Below, piece after piece: positions 44,403-53,319 of a DNA stretch of 64,000 nt. Both the position numbers and the translations under genes were made by a program. The notes beneath the pieces are model-generated. The model saw only the letters and a list, made by a program, of their open reading frames with translations, did not search any database and was not told the origin of the DNA. Source of the stretch: Paenibacillus hamazuiensis (lineage in GTDB: Bacteria > Bacillota > Bacilli > Paenibacillales > NBRC-103111). The first letter of the stretch is position 1. Every line of letters starts with the position of its first letter. The DNA lies in assembly GCF_023276405.1 (NCBI RefSeq), contig NZ_JALRMO010000001.1:3906001-3970000 (forward strand). The letters are read 5' to 3'.

Positions 44403-47051
44403 TTACCCCAAGCTTCGGCTTACAAATTCATACCGCCCGGAGCCGACGCGGAATGTCCGCTTTCCGGCTGCGGAAGCGGGCAGTTCTTCGGCCCCCGCGG
44501 GCACGGTCAGCTCGCCGTCGGGCACGTATACCGTGGCGGTGGTGTTGACCGGGACATCGATTTCCAGCGTGAAGCGGTCGCCTTTTTTTTTCCAGGACGA
44601 GCCGATCAGGCCGTATCCGCTTTCGAAGCTCGCCCGCACCTCCGTCAGCCTGCCGCCCGGTCTCGGGTGAATGACGATATGCTTGAACCCCGGCTGCTGC
44701 GGGTCGGCGTCGATTCCGGCCATATAGCGGTACATCCATTCGCCGACCGAGCCGAGCGAGTAATGGTTGAACGAATTCATGCCGGGGTCTTGGAAGCCGC
44801 CCATGTCCGTCCAGCCGTCCCAGCGCTCCCAAATCGTCGTCGCGCCGTGCCTCACCGAATAAAGCCACGACGGGAACGTATCCTGATGCAGCAGCGTGTA
44901 CGCGAGCTCCTCCAGCCCGTTTTCGGTCAGCGCCGGCAGCAGGTACCCTACACCGAGGAAGCCGGTGGACAAATGGTTGCCGTTTTCCCGGATCAGCTGC
45001 TCCAAACGGTTCACCGCAAGCGGCTTCAGCTTTTCCGGCAGAAGCCCGAAGTAGAGCGCCAGCACGTAAACGGTTTGCGTATCTCCGCGAATCATGCCCG
45101 TCTCATCGACGTACTCGCGCACGAACGCCTCGCCGATCTGCTCGAACAGCTCGCGGTACCGCCGTTCGTCTTCGCTTCGGCCAAGCACCCCGGCAATCTG
45201 CGAGAACAGCTTCGCGCTGTAGGCAAAATAAGCGGTGGCGAGCACATCCTTCGGCGTATCCGCGTTGATCGACAGCCAATCTCCGTAGTTGGCGTAGTCC
45301 GGGCGAATGAGGTTATTGCTGTTCGCCTTCAAGTATTCGACCCACCGCTTCATCGCGTCATAATTGTCTTCGAGAATGGCGCGGTCTTCGTACATCAGGT
45401 AGAGCGTCCACGGAATAATCACGCCCGCATCGCCCCAACCTGCATTGTCCGGCGCGAACCATTTGACGCTGCTCACCTGCTTGAACTCGAACCAGCCCGC
45501 ATCCGGAGCGACATCGGGGAAAGCGCCTTCCGGGCTTTGGAAGTCGGTGATGTCGTTCATATACTTGACGAAAAAACGCGAAACGTCCATGTTGTACGAC
45601 GCGGTGCGGATGAAAATTTGCGCGTCGCCCGTCCAGCCGAGCCGCTCGTCGCGCTGCGGGCAGTCCGTCGGCACGCTCAAATAGTTGCCGCGCTGGCCCC
45701 AGCGGATGTTGCTGATCAGCCGGTTAACCATCTCGTCGGACGTCATCAGCGCTCCGACCGCCGGCGTGTCGGAATGAACGACTCTGCCGGTCACGGTGTC
45801 CGCCGACGGTTCACCGGCAAGCCCTTCCACCTCGACGAAGCGGAAGCCATGGAACGTAAAATGCGGCTCGAACGTTTCGACGCCTTCGCCGCGCAGCACG
45901 TAAACGTCCTTTTGCACCGCCCGGCGCAAATTTTCCGTGTACAGGCGCCCGTCTTCCTGCAGCATCTCGGCATGGCTGACGGAGATGCGTGTGCCTGCCA
46001 CGCCGCCAGCCTTGAGGCGCACCCAGCCGACCATGTTTTGGCCCATGTCGAACATAAACGTGCCCCATTCGGTGCGCCACATTTTGACCGGCACAAGCGA
46101 CTCCGTCACGCGCACGGGCGGATCGATTTGCGCCACCAGCTTGCCTTCGTAAGGCTCGAACGTCTCCGCCCGCTGCCAGCCGCTTTCCGCGAATCCGGGG
46201 ACGTCCCAGCCCGGCCATTCCTCACGGGCATCGTACGTTTCCCCCATCAAAATGTCCGAGTATGCGATCGGCCCGGTATTCATGCTCCACGACCCGTCGG
46301 ATATAACCAGCTCGCGCTTGCCGTCCTCGTACTCCAGCTCAAGCTGCATCAGGAGGCGCGGGCTTGTGCCGTAAATTTGCCGGCCCATCATGCCGACATG
46401 ACCGGCGTACCAGCCCGTGCCGAGAATGGCGCCGAGCGCGTTGGCCCCGATCCGGACCGAGCCCGTCACATCGAACGTCTGGTACTGCGTGCGAATGTTA
46501 TAATCGGTCCAGCCGGGAGCGAAGCGGTGATCGCCGACCTGCGAGCCGTTCAAGTGCGGTTCGTAAACGCCGAGCGCCGTACTGTAGAGCGTGGCTCTCC
46601 GTACCGGACGGTCGACCGTGAACTCCTTGCGCAAATATAACGCCGGGGGAAGCTCCGCTTCACTGTCCATCGTTTTGCCGATCCAGGACGATTTCCATTC
46701 GCTTTGCCCGAGCAGCCCCATCGACCAATACTCGATGCCGCTCCAATCGGACGCTTCTCCCGACCGGTCCCACACCTGCACCTTCCAATAGTAAACTTTG
46801 CCCGATTCAAGCGGAGCTCCCTCGTAGACAATTTGTACGGAACGGTCCGATTCGACTTTCCCGCTGTCCCACACATCCGCTTCGCCGCGCCGAAGCGGCT
46901 CTTCCCCGGACGCGACAAGAATACGGTAAGCGCTTTGCATTTGCGCCGTTTGCTCCGACTCCAGCAGCCAGCTGAATCTGGGCCGCAGCGTATCCAGACC
47001 CAAAGGGCGCTTAGTTCCTTCCACCCTCAGTCTGCGTATGGTTAAACTCAT
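44403..47051 (-). CDS. GH78 alpha-L-rhamnosidase
   Basis: This is an 882-residue cytoplasmic enzyme starting at ATG with GGGAGGAG. The layout is the usual N-terminal beta domains, Bac_rhamnosid_N-like domain (LHxNG-type segment YEPHLNGSQVGDH), (alpha/alpha)6 catalytic barrel and C-terminal beta-sandwich. The general acid is E469 in DCPQRDERLGWTGDAQ and the base is E742 in GATTIWERWDGW. It removes terminal alpha-L-rhamnose from plant glycans or flavonoid glycosides. Gaps to its neighbours are 35 and 61 bases, so it sits inside an operon with an orphan sugar-binding protein and apiosidase-like enzymes. Confidence 0.95.
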   Translation of the reverse strand: MSLTIRRLRVEGTKRPLGLDTLRPRFSWLLESEQTAQMQSAYRILVASGEEPLRRGEADVWDSGKVESDRSVQIVYEGAPLESGKVYYWKVQVWDRSGEASDWSGIEYWSMGLLGQSEWKSSWIGKTMDSEAELPPALYLRKEFTVDRPVRRATLYSTALGVYEPHLNGSQVGDHRFAPGWTDYNIRTQYQTFDVTGSVRIGANALGAILGTGWYAGHVGMMGRQIYGTSPRLLMQLELEYEDGKRELVISDGSWSMNTGPIAYSDILMGETYDAREEWPGWDVPGFAESGWQRAETFEPYEGKLVAQIDPPVRVTESLVPVKMWRTEWGTFMFDMGQNMVGWVRLKAGGVAGTRISVSHAEMLQEDGRLYTENLRRAVQKDVYVLRGEGVETFEPHFTFHGFRFVEVEGLAGEPSADTVTGRVVHSDTPAVGALMTSDEMVNRLISNIRWGQRGNYLSVPTDCPQRDERLGWTGDAQIFIRTASYNMDVSRFFVKYMNDITDFQSPEGAFPDVAPDAGWFEFKQVSSVKWFAPDNAGWGDAGVIIPWTLYLMYEDRAILEDNYDAMKRWVEYLKANSNNLIRPDYANYGDWLSINADTPKDVLATAYFAYSAKLFSQIAGVLGRSEDERRYRELFEQIGEAFVREYVDETGMIRGDTQTVYVLALYFGLLPEKLKPLAVNRLEQLIRENGNHLSTGFLGVGYLLPALTENGLEELAYTLLHQDTFPSWLYSVRHGATTIWERWDGWTDMGGFQDPGMNSFNHYSLGSVGEWMYRYMAGIDADPQQPGFKHIVIHPRPGGRLTEVRASFESGYGLIGSSWKKKGDRFTLEIDVPVNTTATVYVPDGELTVPAGAEELPASAAGKRTFRVGSGRYEFVSRSLG

Positions 47052-47112
47052 TGGTTTCTCCTCCCGAAAGTTTGGCTTTTAAGGCTTTATAATTGGCTTT
47101 TTGCGAAACAGG

Positions 47113-48456
47113 TTATTTATTGGCGAGACTTGCAATCCCTTTGTTTGCCTCCTCCTCCGCATTCCGCCGCAGCGTGTTCAGATCTATGTTTCCCAGGGAC
47201 AGATCGACCACCGATTTCGTATATGCTTTTTCCACAATCGAATCGTATTTCGTTTTCGGCATGATCGGAGCAAAGGAGTTGTAAAATGCGGCCTTAAGGT
47301 TTTTATCCTTAAACCGGCTTTCCTGTCCGTAGGCGGTTTTGAATTCGTCGCCTTTCAGCACGGACATGACCCCTTTTTTCGCGTTTTCCTTTTGCACTTC
47401 ATCGGAGGTCAAGTACTGGATAATTTGAAAAGCCTCTTCCTTATGTTTGCTGAAGTTCGGGATCAGAAAGTACGTCGGGTAGCTTTGCGTGCCTGTGCCG
47501 GGCAAATCCTGGAACGTCGGCGCGGACGTCATATCCCAGTTGACCTGGGCGAAATCCTGCGGCAAAAGTGTCGGCAAGGTGGAGATCATGACGAACATCG
47601 CCAACGTCTGATCCTTCGTAAACTGGTCGGTGTAGGGCAACTTGTTGCCACGCGCCTGAATCCCCTCCCTGTAGCCGGCGTCCGATGCCGGATCTTCGAA
47701 GAACGTCTGGAACATTTTTTTCCATCGCTCATCCTTATTGATCGTTGCCTGCAGCGACTGAGGATCGACAAGCGGCACGGAATACGGATTCATTCGGATC
47801 ACATGGGACGGAGAAACGGCAAGGCCCATATATTGTTTGCCTCCGTCCCGTTTGTTCAGCTGCTTTGAAAGCGCCGTCACCTCGTCCCACGTCATTCCGT
47901 CCTTCGGGTAAGCAACCGCAAATTTGTCGAATATATCTTTATTGTAATACAAAATCATATTGTTGGTATAAACCGGAAGTCCCCAAATCTGCCCGCCTGC
48001 CGATTTCTTCATCGCTTCGATCGCGGTAGGTTCGAAACGGCTTAAATCGACCTTGTACTTTTTGATCAGGTCGGTCAAATCGAACTGCAGGTTGTTGTCC
48101 GGCACACTGGAAAAAAAGCCGCCGATCGATTCATAGTAAATATCGATATTTTGCCCGGCCGTGATCTGGTTTTGAATTTTCAACGCATCGTTGCCGCGGG
48201 GATTGATGAACTTGATCGTATAGTTCGGGAACTTCTTCTTGATGGCGTTACCGAAATTTTCGTTCCACGACTCCTCGGAGTCGCCGGGCGCCGAATAAAC
48301 GGTGATCTCCACCGGTCCGGCATTGCCGGGCGCAGGGACGGCCTGCGGGTCGGCTTCCTTGGGCTCTGCGGTTTCCACGGTTCCACTTGTGCAGCCTGCC
48401 GCAAGCGTTAACGCTGCGAGCAAGCCGATCGACACAGCTGCATGTTTTCGATTCAA
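47113..48456 (-). CDS. Extracellular sugar-binding lipoprotein without adjacent permeases
   Basis: This is a 447-residue SBP_bac_1-type protein. The start is taken as the TTG at 48456 with GGAGGGG six bases upstream; the ATG 15 bases earlier overlaps that site. The signal NRKHAAVSIGLLAALTLAAGC has an LAAGC lipobox. Family segments are ITVYSAPGDSEESWNENFGNAIKKKFP, PVYTNNMILYYNKDIFDKF and QYLTSDEVQ. No permease genes flank it. It lies between GH78 and an apiosidase-like gene, so it may feed the CUT1 permeases at 58.6-60.4 kb or act as a scavenging or sensing protein. Confidence 0.9.
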   Translation of the reverse strand: MNRKHAAVSIGLLAALTLAAGCTSGTVETAEPKEADPQAVPAPGNAGPVEITVYSAPGDSEESWNENFGNAIKKKFPNYTIKFINPRGNDALKIQNQITAGQNIDIYYESIGGFFSSVPDNNLQFDLTDLIKKYKVDLSRFEPTAIEAMKKSAGGQIWGLPVYTNNMILYYNKDIFDKFAVAYPKDGMTWDEVTALSKQLNKRDGGKQYMGLAVSPSHVIRMNPYSVPLVDPQSLQATINKDERWKKMFQTFFEDPASDAGYREGIQARGNKLPYTDQFTKDQTLAMFVMISTLPTLLPQDFAQVNWDMTSAPTFQDLPGTGTQSYPTYFLIPNFSKHKEEAFQIIQYLTSDEVQKENAKKGVMSVLKGDEFKTAYGQESRFKDKNLKAAFYNSFAPIMPKTKYDSIVEKAYTKSVVDLSLGNIDLNTLRRNAEEEANKGIASLANK

Positions 48457-48483
48457 GGGAATCCCCTCCATATGGATTTGGAT

Positions 48484-49932
48484 TTACTGCACCTGCCTCA
48501 AACGCAATGCCATATACGATTTGCCCGGCAGCCCGATGCTGCATTCGCCTTTGGCTAACCAGGTGAGCCGTTCCACGGTCATCTCCCACGTATCGACCAG
48601 ATCGACGGCGTATGCCTTCCCCTCCGGCAGCTTCAGCTCCCAGGAGGACGGGCGGCTTATGCCGAAATAATGCCAAAACAGTTCGCGTTCCCCCTCCGGC
48701 CGCCACACATCCGGCAGCCCTTGCTCCATAAGCTTCCGCAAAAAGGCGATCCGCTGCGGGCTGTCTCCGATCAGCCGGCCTCCTTTGGAGATCCAGTCGC
48801 TTTTTTCGAAAAACACTTCGCCATGGGAAGCATACCCTCCCTGCACCATCGTTTCCCAAAAACGCCGCACAAGCTCCTCGCCGGAAATGTTCCCCCATCT
48901 GCGGGGCGCGTTCCCTTCGTAGCACATTTCGTCGAGGACGAGCGGCTTCCTGTGTGTTTTCAGCCAGCTTGCCGTCAGGCCGGGCTCCCAATGCTGCACG
49001 CTCTGATGCGTTATCCACGGCTTGGAGAAGTCGTAGGTGGAAGTGCGTTCGTAATCGTACATTTTGGTCCCATTATGAATCGAACGCAGACGGCCGTAAG
49101 GATCGCGCGCCTGCACGAAGCGAAGCAGCCGGTCCCAGTCCGCCACCGTTTTATGCTTGTTGAAATCGTATTCGTTGGCGATCGACCACCAGACGTTCCG
49201 GTAAGCGGACAGCCGCGCAATTACATAACGCAAATATGCCTCCTCCGTCTCCGGCTCCATCTGCTCGAACCCCCACACTTCCTGATCGTACGGGTGAAAA
49301 AGGATGACGTCCGCCTCGATTCCAAGCCGCTGCAAATCTTCGATGCGCCGCTCCAGATGGGCGAAAAAGTCCGGATTAAACCGGCTGACGTCATGACCGC
49401 CGGTCCGGTTTCCGGCGAACGCGAGCATTGGCGGATCCATCGCCCCGGTCGGCAGCACGCACATGCGCGCCTTATTGAACGGTGAAGCGGCCAGCGTCTC
49501 CAGCGTCTGCCGCTCCTCCTCTTCGCTGCCATGGTGAAACCAATGGTACAGCGTCGTGCCGAACGGAAGATAAGGCGTACCGTCCTCGTATTCGAAGCGG
49601 TACGTATCCTTGACGCGAATCGGTCCATGATTGGCCGGGCCCGGAGGGATGACGCGAAAGCTCCCCCTCAGACCGCCAAGCTCGTGGCAGCTGCTGTACG
49701 TCACGAAGCTCCATTCCCCTTCGGCATCGGGCATGAAGCGCAGCTTGTAGACGCCGCCGCCGTCGTAAAAGCCGTCCGCCTCCACCACCCGATTGCCGTG
49801 GCGAAAGGCAGCGCGGAATGAAACCTCGCGGAACGGATTGCCCTCTTCCGGACCGCGGAAGCCGATTTCGAACCGGCCCCAACGCTCGACTTCCGTTTGT
49901 TTTTCGCCGTAATCCGCATTGCCGCCGTTCAT
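48484..49932 (-). CDS. DUF5060/DUF4038/DUF5605 glycosidase, apiosidase-like (GH140-related)
   Basis: This is a 482-residue protein without signal peptide. The start is the ATG at 49932 with GGAGGGAG upstream, overlapping the stop of the previous gene (ATGA). The N-terminal DUF5060 beta-sandwich covers about residues 16-95 (VERWGRFEIGF, GEWSFVTYS). The TIM-barrel DUF4038 domain has the clan GH-A acid/base N253-E254 (WWSIANEYDF) and a second acidic site D334-E335 (LVLDEMCYEGN). The C-terminal sandwich DUF5605 includes VDLVDTWEMTV. DUF4038 covers characterised apiosidases that release D-apiose. Apiose specificity here rests on family and neighbouring genes and is not proved. Confidence 0.8.
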   Translation of the reverse strand: MNGGNADYGEKQTEVERWGRFEIGFRGPEEGNPFREVSFRAAFRHGNRVVEADGFYDGGGVYKLRFMPDAEGEWSFVTYSSCHELGGLRGSFRVIPPGPANHGPIRVKDTYRFEYEDGTPYLPFGTTLYHWFHHGSEEEERQTLETLAASPFNKARMCVLPTGAMDPPMLAFAGNRTGGHDVSRFNPDFFAHLERRIEDLQRLGIEADVILFHPYDQEVWGFEQMEPETEEAYLRYVIARLSAYRNVWWSIANEYDFNKHKTVADWDRLLRFVQARDPYGRLRSIHNGTKMYDYERTSTYDFSKPWITHQSVQHWEPGLTASWLKTHRKPLVLDEMCYEGNAPRRWGNISGEELVRRFWETMVQGGYASHGEVFFEKSDWISKGGRLIGDSPQRIAFLRKLMEQGLPDVWRPEGERELFWHYFGISRPSSWELKLPEGKAYAVDLVDTWEMTVERLTWLAKGECSIGLPGKSYMALRLRQVQ

Positions 49933-51767
49933 CGTGCTCCCTCCGTTCCTATGGCACCCATCCGCTTCGCCGGGCGTATGAAATTGTCGTTTTCCTCCGC
50001 TCGCTGCCTAAGCGCCTCTCTGTCCTTCTCGCTGATCGCAGCTCCTTGCAAAGCGCCCTCTCTTGCGGCCGTGCTGCGGATGCGCAGCGCGTAGTAGGGC
50101 TGCGACGGCAGCTCTATGCGCATGCTGCCTTCATAGAGAACCGGCAGCGTCAGAACCGTCATGTTCCATGTGTCCACGATATCCACGGCATAACGTCCTT
50201 CCGGCAGTTCGAACTGCCGGTACGGAAACCGGTGAATGCCGAAATATTGCAAGTAATACACGCCGTCCATCCCTATCGTGGCGGCGTCGTAAAATTCCGG
50301 CATATACCGCAGGCCCGTGGGCGCGGCTTCCAGGATGCCGCGAAGAAACGCGATGCGGGCTGACGCCTCCCCGCGCACCGCGCCTCCGTGCGTGTGCCAG
50401 CAGGTGTTGCCGCGGGAGGGTGCCGCAATGCAGCCCGGTGCGGCCGCTTCGCCTTCCGCCCCGGGGTTCGGAGCTTCGGCTCGGGATGCCGCGGACTCTT
50501 CGCTCTGCGCCGGCGAGGCGGCCCCGATACGCGCAGCGTACGTCAAGGAATCGTCCTCCGATCGCCCGGTTAAACCGCCTGGCTCCTCGTAAGCGGCATC
50601 CTCCTTCGCGCCCGGCAGCAGCATCTCGCCGTGTCCCGCGTAGCCTCCCCGGCATACGGCGGTCCATATGCGGCTGACCATTTCCTCGCCGGGCAGGCTC
50701 GCTTCCCGCGCCGGCGCGTTTCCTTCGCAGCCGCATTCGTCGAGGATGACCGGCTTGCCGTGCAATTGCGCATAAGCCGACGTTTGACTCGGGTCACCGC
50801 TTCGCAGGCTGACGTGCGTAATCGCGCGGTCGCCGAAATCCGTTAAAGGTTCGTCGCTGTGGATCGTCAGCAGATGGCCGTACGGATCGTTCTCCCGAAT
50901 GATCCGGAGCAATCGTTCCCTCTCCCGCCACGAGCGCGAGCACCCGTTTCGTCCCTGATCTCCGGGCCGCAAAGCCCACCACACATTGCGGTACGCGGCA
51001 AAACGGGCGGCCAGCTGTTCGAGCCTGCGGTCCCGCTCCCCGGGCTCCAGTCCACCGTCCGGCGTCCATTCATCCCGCTGCCTAAGCTCCGGTCCGCCTT
51101 CCGGCGTCGAGCCGGCCTGCTCCACGGGCTCCGGTCCACCGTCCGGCGTCCAACCATCCCGCTGTCCGGACTCCGGTCCACCCTCCCGCCCCGTACGTTG
51201 TTTCCGCGCAATACCGCCTTGATCCCTGTCTTCAATGTCGAGCAGCAGCTCCGCTTCTATGCCCTTTTGCATCAGCGCCGCTATCGCTTCTTCCAGCGCC
51301 TGCAGCTCCGGCTCCGCGGCGCTGAGCCCGACGCTTATCCGAACCTTGTTGAACGGACTTTGCGTAAGCGACGCCACTGTGTGCGCCGCGTTTTCCCGCC
51401 GCAGCCCGTGCAAGCACGTTGTGCCGAACGGATAATACGGCGTTCCGTCGGCGTAGGCAAAGGAACGTTCGCCGGAAACGCGAACCGGCCCCTTGTTGCC
51501 GGCGGCCGGGGCCGTGCAAAGCAGGCTGCCGCAAGCCGGCTCGCCTCCCGCCGGAACGCCCGTCACCTCGTAAGACCATTCGCCTTCTTCATCCGGCATA
51601 AACCGGATGCGGGGCGTACCGCCGGAAACGCCGAAAGCCGCCGCCACGACGACTCTGTCTCCTTTGCGAAAAACGACTCTCGCTCCCCGGTTTTCCGGGG
51701 CATCGTACATACCGGGCAAAGCGAGTTCAAACACACACCATCGCTCAACCCGCCAGGTGGTATTCAC
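49929..51767 (-). CDS. Diverged DUF5060/DUF4038 protein, probable pseudoenzyme
   Basis: This is a 612-residue paralogue of the genes at 48484 and 56621. The GTG at 51767 is preferred (GGAGG 11 bases upstream); a TTG lies too close to that site. The fold-defining blocks remain (VERWCVFELALPG, FMPDEEGEWSYEV, YPFGTTCLHGL, VDIVDTWNMTV). Where the active paralogues read WWSxANExDF this protein reads WWALRPGDQG, so the Asn-Glu acid/base pair is gone. LFHPYD is replaced by LLDIED, and HNGTKMYD by HSDEPLTD. The second-site ILDECGCEGN is kept. It carries a 14-residue repeat insert (about residues 196-245) and another Ala/Glu-rich insert (about 395-450). It may be a non-catalytic binding subunit or a decaying gene. 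Confidence 0.75.
   Translation of the reverse strand: MNTTWRVERWCVFELALPGMYDAPENRGARVVFRKGDRVVVAAAFGVSGGTPRIRFMPDEEGEWSYEVTGVPAGGEPACGSLLCTAPAAGNKGPVRVSGERSFAYADGTPYYPFGTTCLHGLRRENAAHTVASLTQSPFNKVRISVGLSAAEPELQALEEAIAALMQKGIEAELLLDIEDRDQGGIARKQRTGREGGPESGQRDGWTPDGGPEPVEQAGSTPEGGPELRQRDEWTPDGGLEPGERDRRLEQLAARFAAYRNVWWALRPGDQGRNGCSRSWRERERLLRIIRENDPYGHLLTIHSDEPLTDFGDRAITHVSLRSGDPSQTSAYAQLHGKPVILDECGCEGNAPAREASLPGEEMVSRIWTAVCRGGYAGHGEMLLPGAKEDAAYEEPGGLTGRSEDDSLTYAARIGAASPAQSEESAASRAEAPNPGAEGEAAAPGCIAAPSRGNTCWHTHGGAVRGEASARIAFLRGILEAAPTGLRYMPEFYDAATIGMDGVYYLQYFGIHRFPYRQFELPEGRYAVDIVDTWNMTVLTLPVLYEGSMRIELPSQPYYALRIRSTAAREGALQGAAISEKDREALRQRAEENDNFIRPAKRMGAIGTEGAR
51045..51212. repeat. In-frame 42-bp coding minisatellite
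   Basis: CTCCRGTCC-type units begin at 51045, 51087, 51129 and 51171, an exact 42-base period. Translated on the minus strand they give four 14-residue units such as GWTPDGGPEPVEQA. The array lies inside the DUF4038 pseudoenzyme gene. Confidence 0.88.
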
Positions 51768-51824
51768 TGATGTCAACGCCTCCTTGCGCCATAGGCTAAA
51801 GCAATCATCGAAAACGCCGAGCCG

Positions 51825-53309
51825 CTACGCAATCACCGCGCGAACGGCGTTTTTCCAGCCTGCATAATAGGCGTCGCGGACCGCCCGCTCCATGAGCGGC
51901 GCATACTCGCCGCCGCTCGGAATCAGCTCGGCGAGCTGCTCCGGCCCGCTCCAGAAGCCGCTGCCGAGTCCGCCGAGCATCGCGCAGCCGATGGCCGAAA
52001 GCTCGGGAACGGCCCCCTGCACGAGCCGCGTTTGCAGCAGATCCGCCTGAAACTGCATGACGAACCGGTTGCCGGTCGCCCCGCCGTCCGCGCGCAGCTC
52101 CTGCAAAGGGACGCCGGCCTCGGCCTCCATCAGCTCCACCGTTTCCCGCACCTGGTAGGCGATGCTTTCGAAGGCGGCGCGGATGATGTGCCGCCGATCG
52201 GTGCGGCGGCTCATGCCGACGAGCGCCGCCCGCGCGTTCGGCGCCCAGTACGGCGCGCCGAGCCCGACGAACGCAGGAACGAGGTAGACGCCCTCGTTAT
52301 CCGCGAGCTCGGCCGCCTGCGCCTCCGCATCGGCGTAGTCGGCGAACAGCCCGAGCTGGTCGCGCACCCACTTCACGCAGTCGCCGGTGCTGTGGATGAT
52401 GCCCTCCAGCGCATAGTCGACCTTGCCGCCGCATCCCCAGGCGATCGTCGCAACAAGCCCGTTCGCCGGGTTCGCCGGCCGTGCGCCGGTATTCATCATG
52501 ACGGACGTGCCGGTGCCGTAAGTCGCCTTGGCCATGCCCGGGCGGTGGCACATCTGCCCGAACAGCGCCGCCTGCGAGTCGCCGATGACGCCGCATATCG
52601 GCACCTGCTCGGCAAACAGCGCCGGGTCGGCGGTGTGGCCGTAGACGGCATCGCTCGGCCGCGGCTCCGGCAGCGTTACGCCGCCTACGCCGAACAGCCG
52701 AATCAGCTCCGGATCCCACTGCAGCGAATGAATGTTGAACAGCGAGGTTCGGCTCGCGTTCGTATAATCGGTCGCATGCACCGCACCGCCGGTCAGCTTC
52801 CAGATGAGCCAGCTGTCGATCGTGCCGGCCAGCAGCTTCCTCGCCCGCCCGGAGACAACCGGCTCGGCATGATCCAAAATCCAGCGAAACTTGCTCGCGG
52901 AAAAATACGGATCGATCACAAGTCCGGTCTTCCCCTGCACCGTCCGCTCATGGCCGTCCTGCTTGAGCCCGTCGCAAAACGCGGCCGTACGCCGGCATTG
53001 CCAAACGATCGCGTTATACACGGGCTCCCCGGTGTCCCCGTCCCAGACGACCGCCGTTTCCCGCTGGTTGGTGATCGCGATAGCCGCCAGCTGCTGCGGG
53101 ACCGCCTCCGCCTCCCGCAACACCTCGCGAATCGCCGTCACTACGTTGCCGTAAATTTCCAGCGGATCGTGCTCCGCCCAGCCGGGTTTAGGGTAAAACT
53201 GCCTGTGATCGAGCGAAAACTTGGAGCGAACGACGCCGCTGCGGTCGATCAGCAGAGCTTTTGTACCCGAGGTGCTTTGGTCAACGGCGATAATCCATTG
53301 CTTCTCCAT
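51825..53309 (-). CDS. FGGY-family carbohydrate kinase (glycerol-kinase-like; possible D-apulose kinase)
   Basis: This is a 494-residue kinase starting at ATG 53309 with AGGGG upstream. The N-terminal phosphate-binding motif is AVDQSTSGTKALLIDRSG. NQRETAVVWDGDTGEP and QCRRT are glycerol-kinase-like segments. The C-terminal ATP site has ELRADGGATGNRFVMQ. It begins ten bases after the transketolase C-subunit gene, and the fucose-isomerase-like gene is in the same operon. That gene set matches apulose kinase of the non-oxidative apiose route. Glycerol kinase is the main alternative, but no glpF or glpD adjoins. Confidence 0.85.
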   Translation of the reverse strand: MEKQWIIAVDQSTSGTKALLIDRSGVVRSKFSLDHRQFYPKPGWAEHDPLEIYGNVVTAIREVLREAEAVPQQLAAIAITNQRETAVVWDGDTGEPVYNAIVWQCRRTAAFCDGLKQDGHERTVQGKTGLVIDPYFSASKFRWILDHAEPVVSGRARKLLAGTIDSWLIWKLTGGAVHATDYTNASRTSLFNIHSLQWDPELIRLFGVGGVTLPEPRPSDAVYGHTADPALFAEQVPICGVIGDSQAALFGQMCHRPGMAKATYGTGTSVMMNTGARPANPANGLVATIAWGCGGKVDYALEGIIHSTGDCVKWVRDQLGLFADYADAEAQAAELADNEGVYLVPAFVGLGAPYWAPNARAALVGMSRRTDRRHIIRAAFESIAYQVRETVELMEAEAGVPLQELRADGGATGNRFVMQFQADLLQTRLVQGAVPELSAIGCAMLGGLGSGFWSGPEQLAELIPSGGEYAPLMERAVRDAYYAGWKNAVRAVIA

Positions 53310-53319
53310 TCGAGCCCCT

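Noticed and set aside
49929-51767. Pseudogene call for the diverged DUF4038 gene
   Set aside because: The frame is intact over 612 codons, the start and stop are coupled with neighbours, and the terminal domains are conserved. Loss of catalytic residues alone does not make it a pseudogene.
51825-53309. FGGY kinase as glycerol kinase (glpK)
   Set aside because: The sequence is glycerol-kinase-like, but there is no glpF, glpD or glpP nearby and it is inside an isomerase-transketolase operon. The name glpK would mislead; the alternative is noted in the entry.
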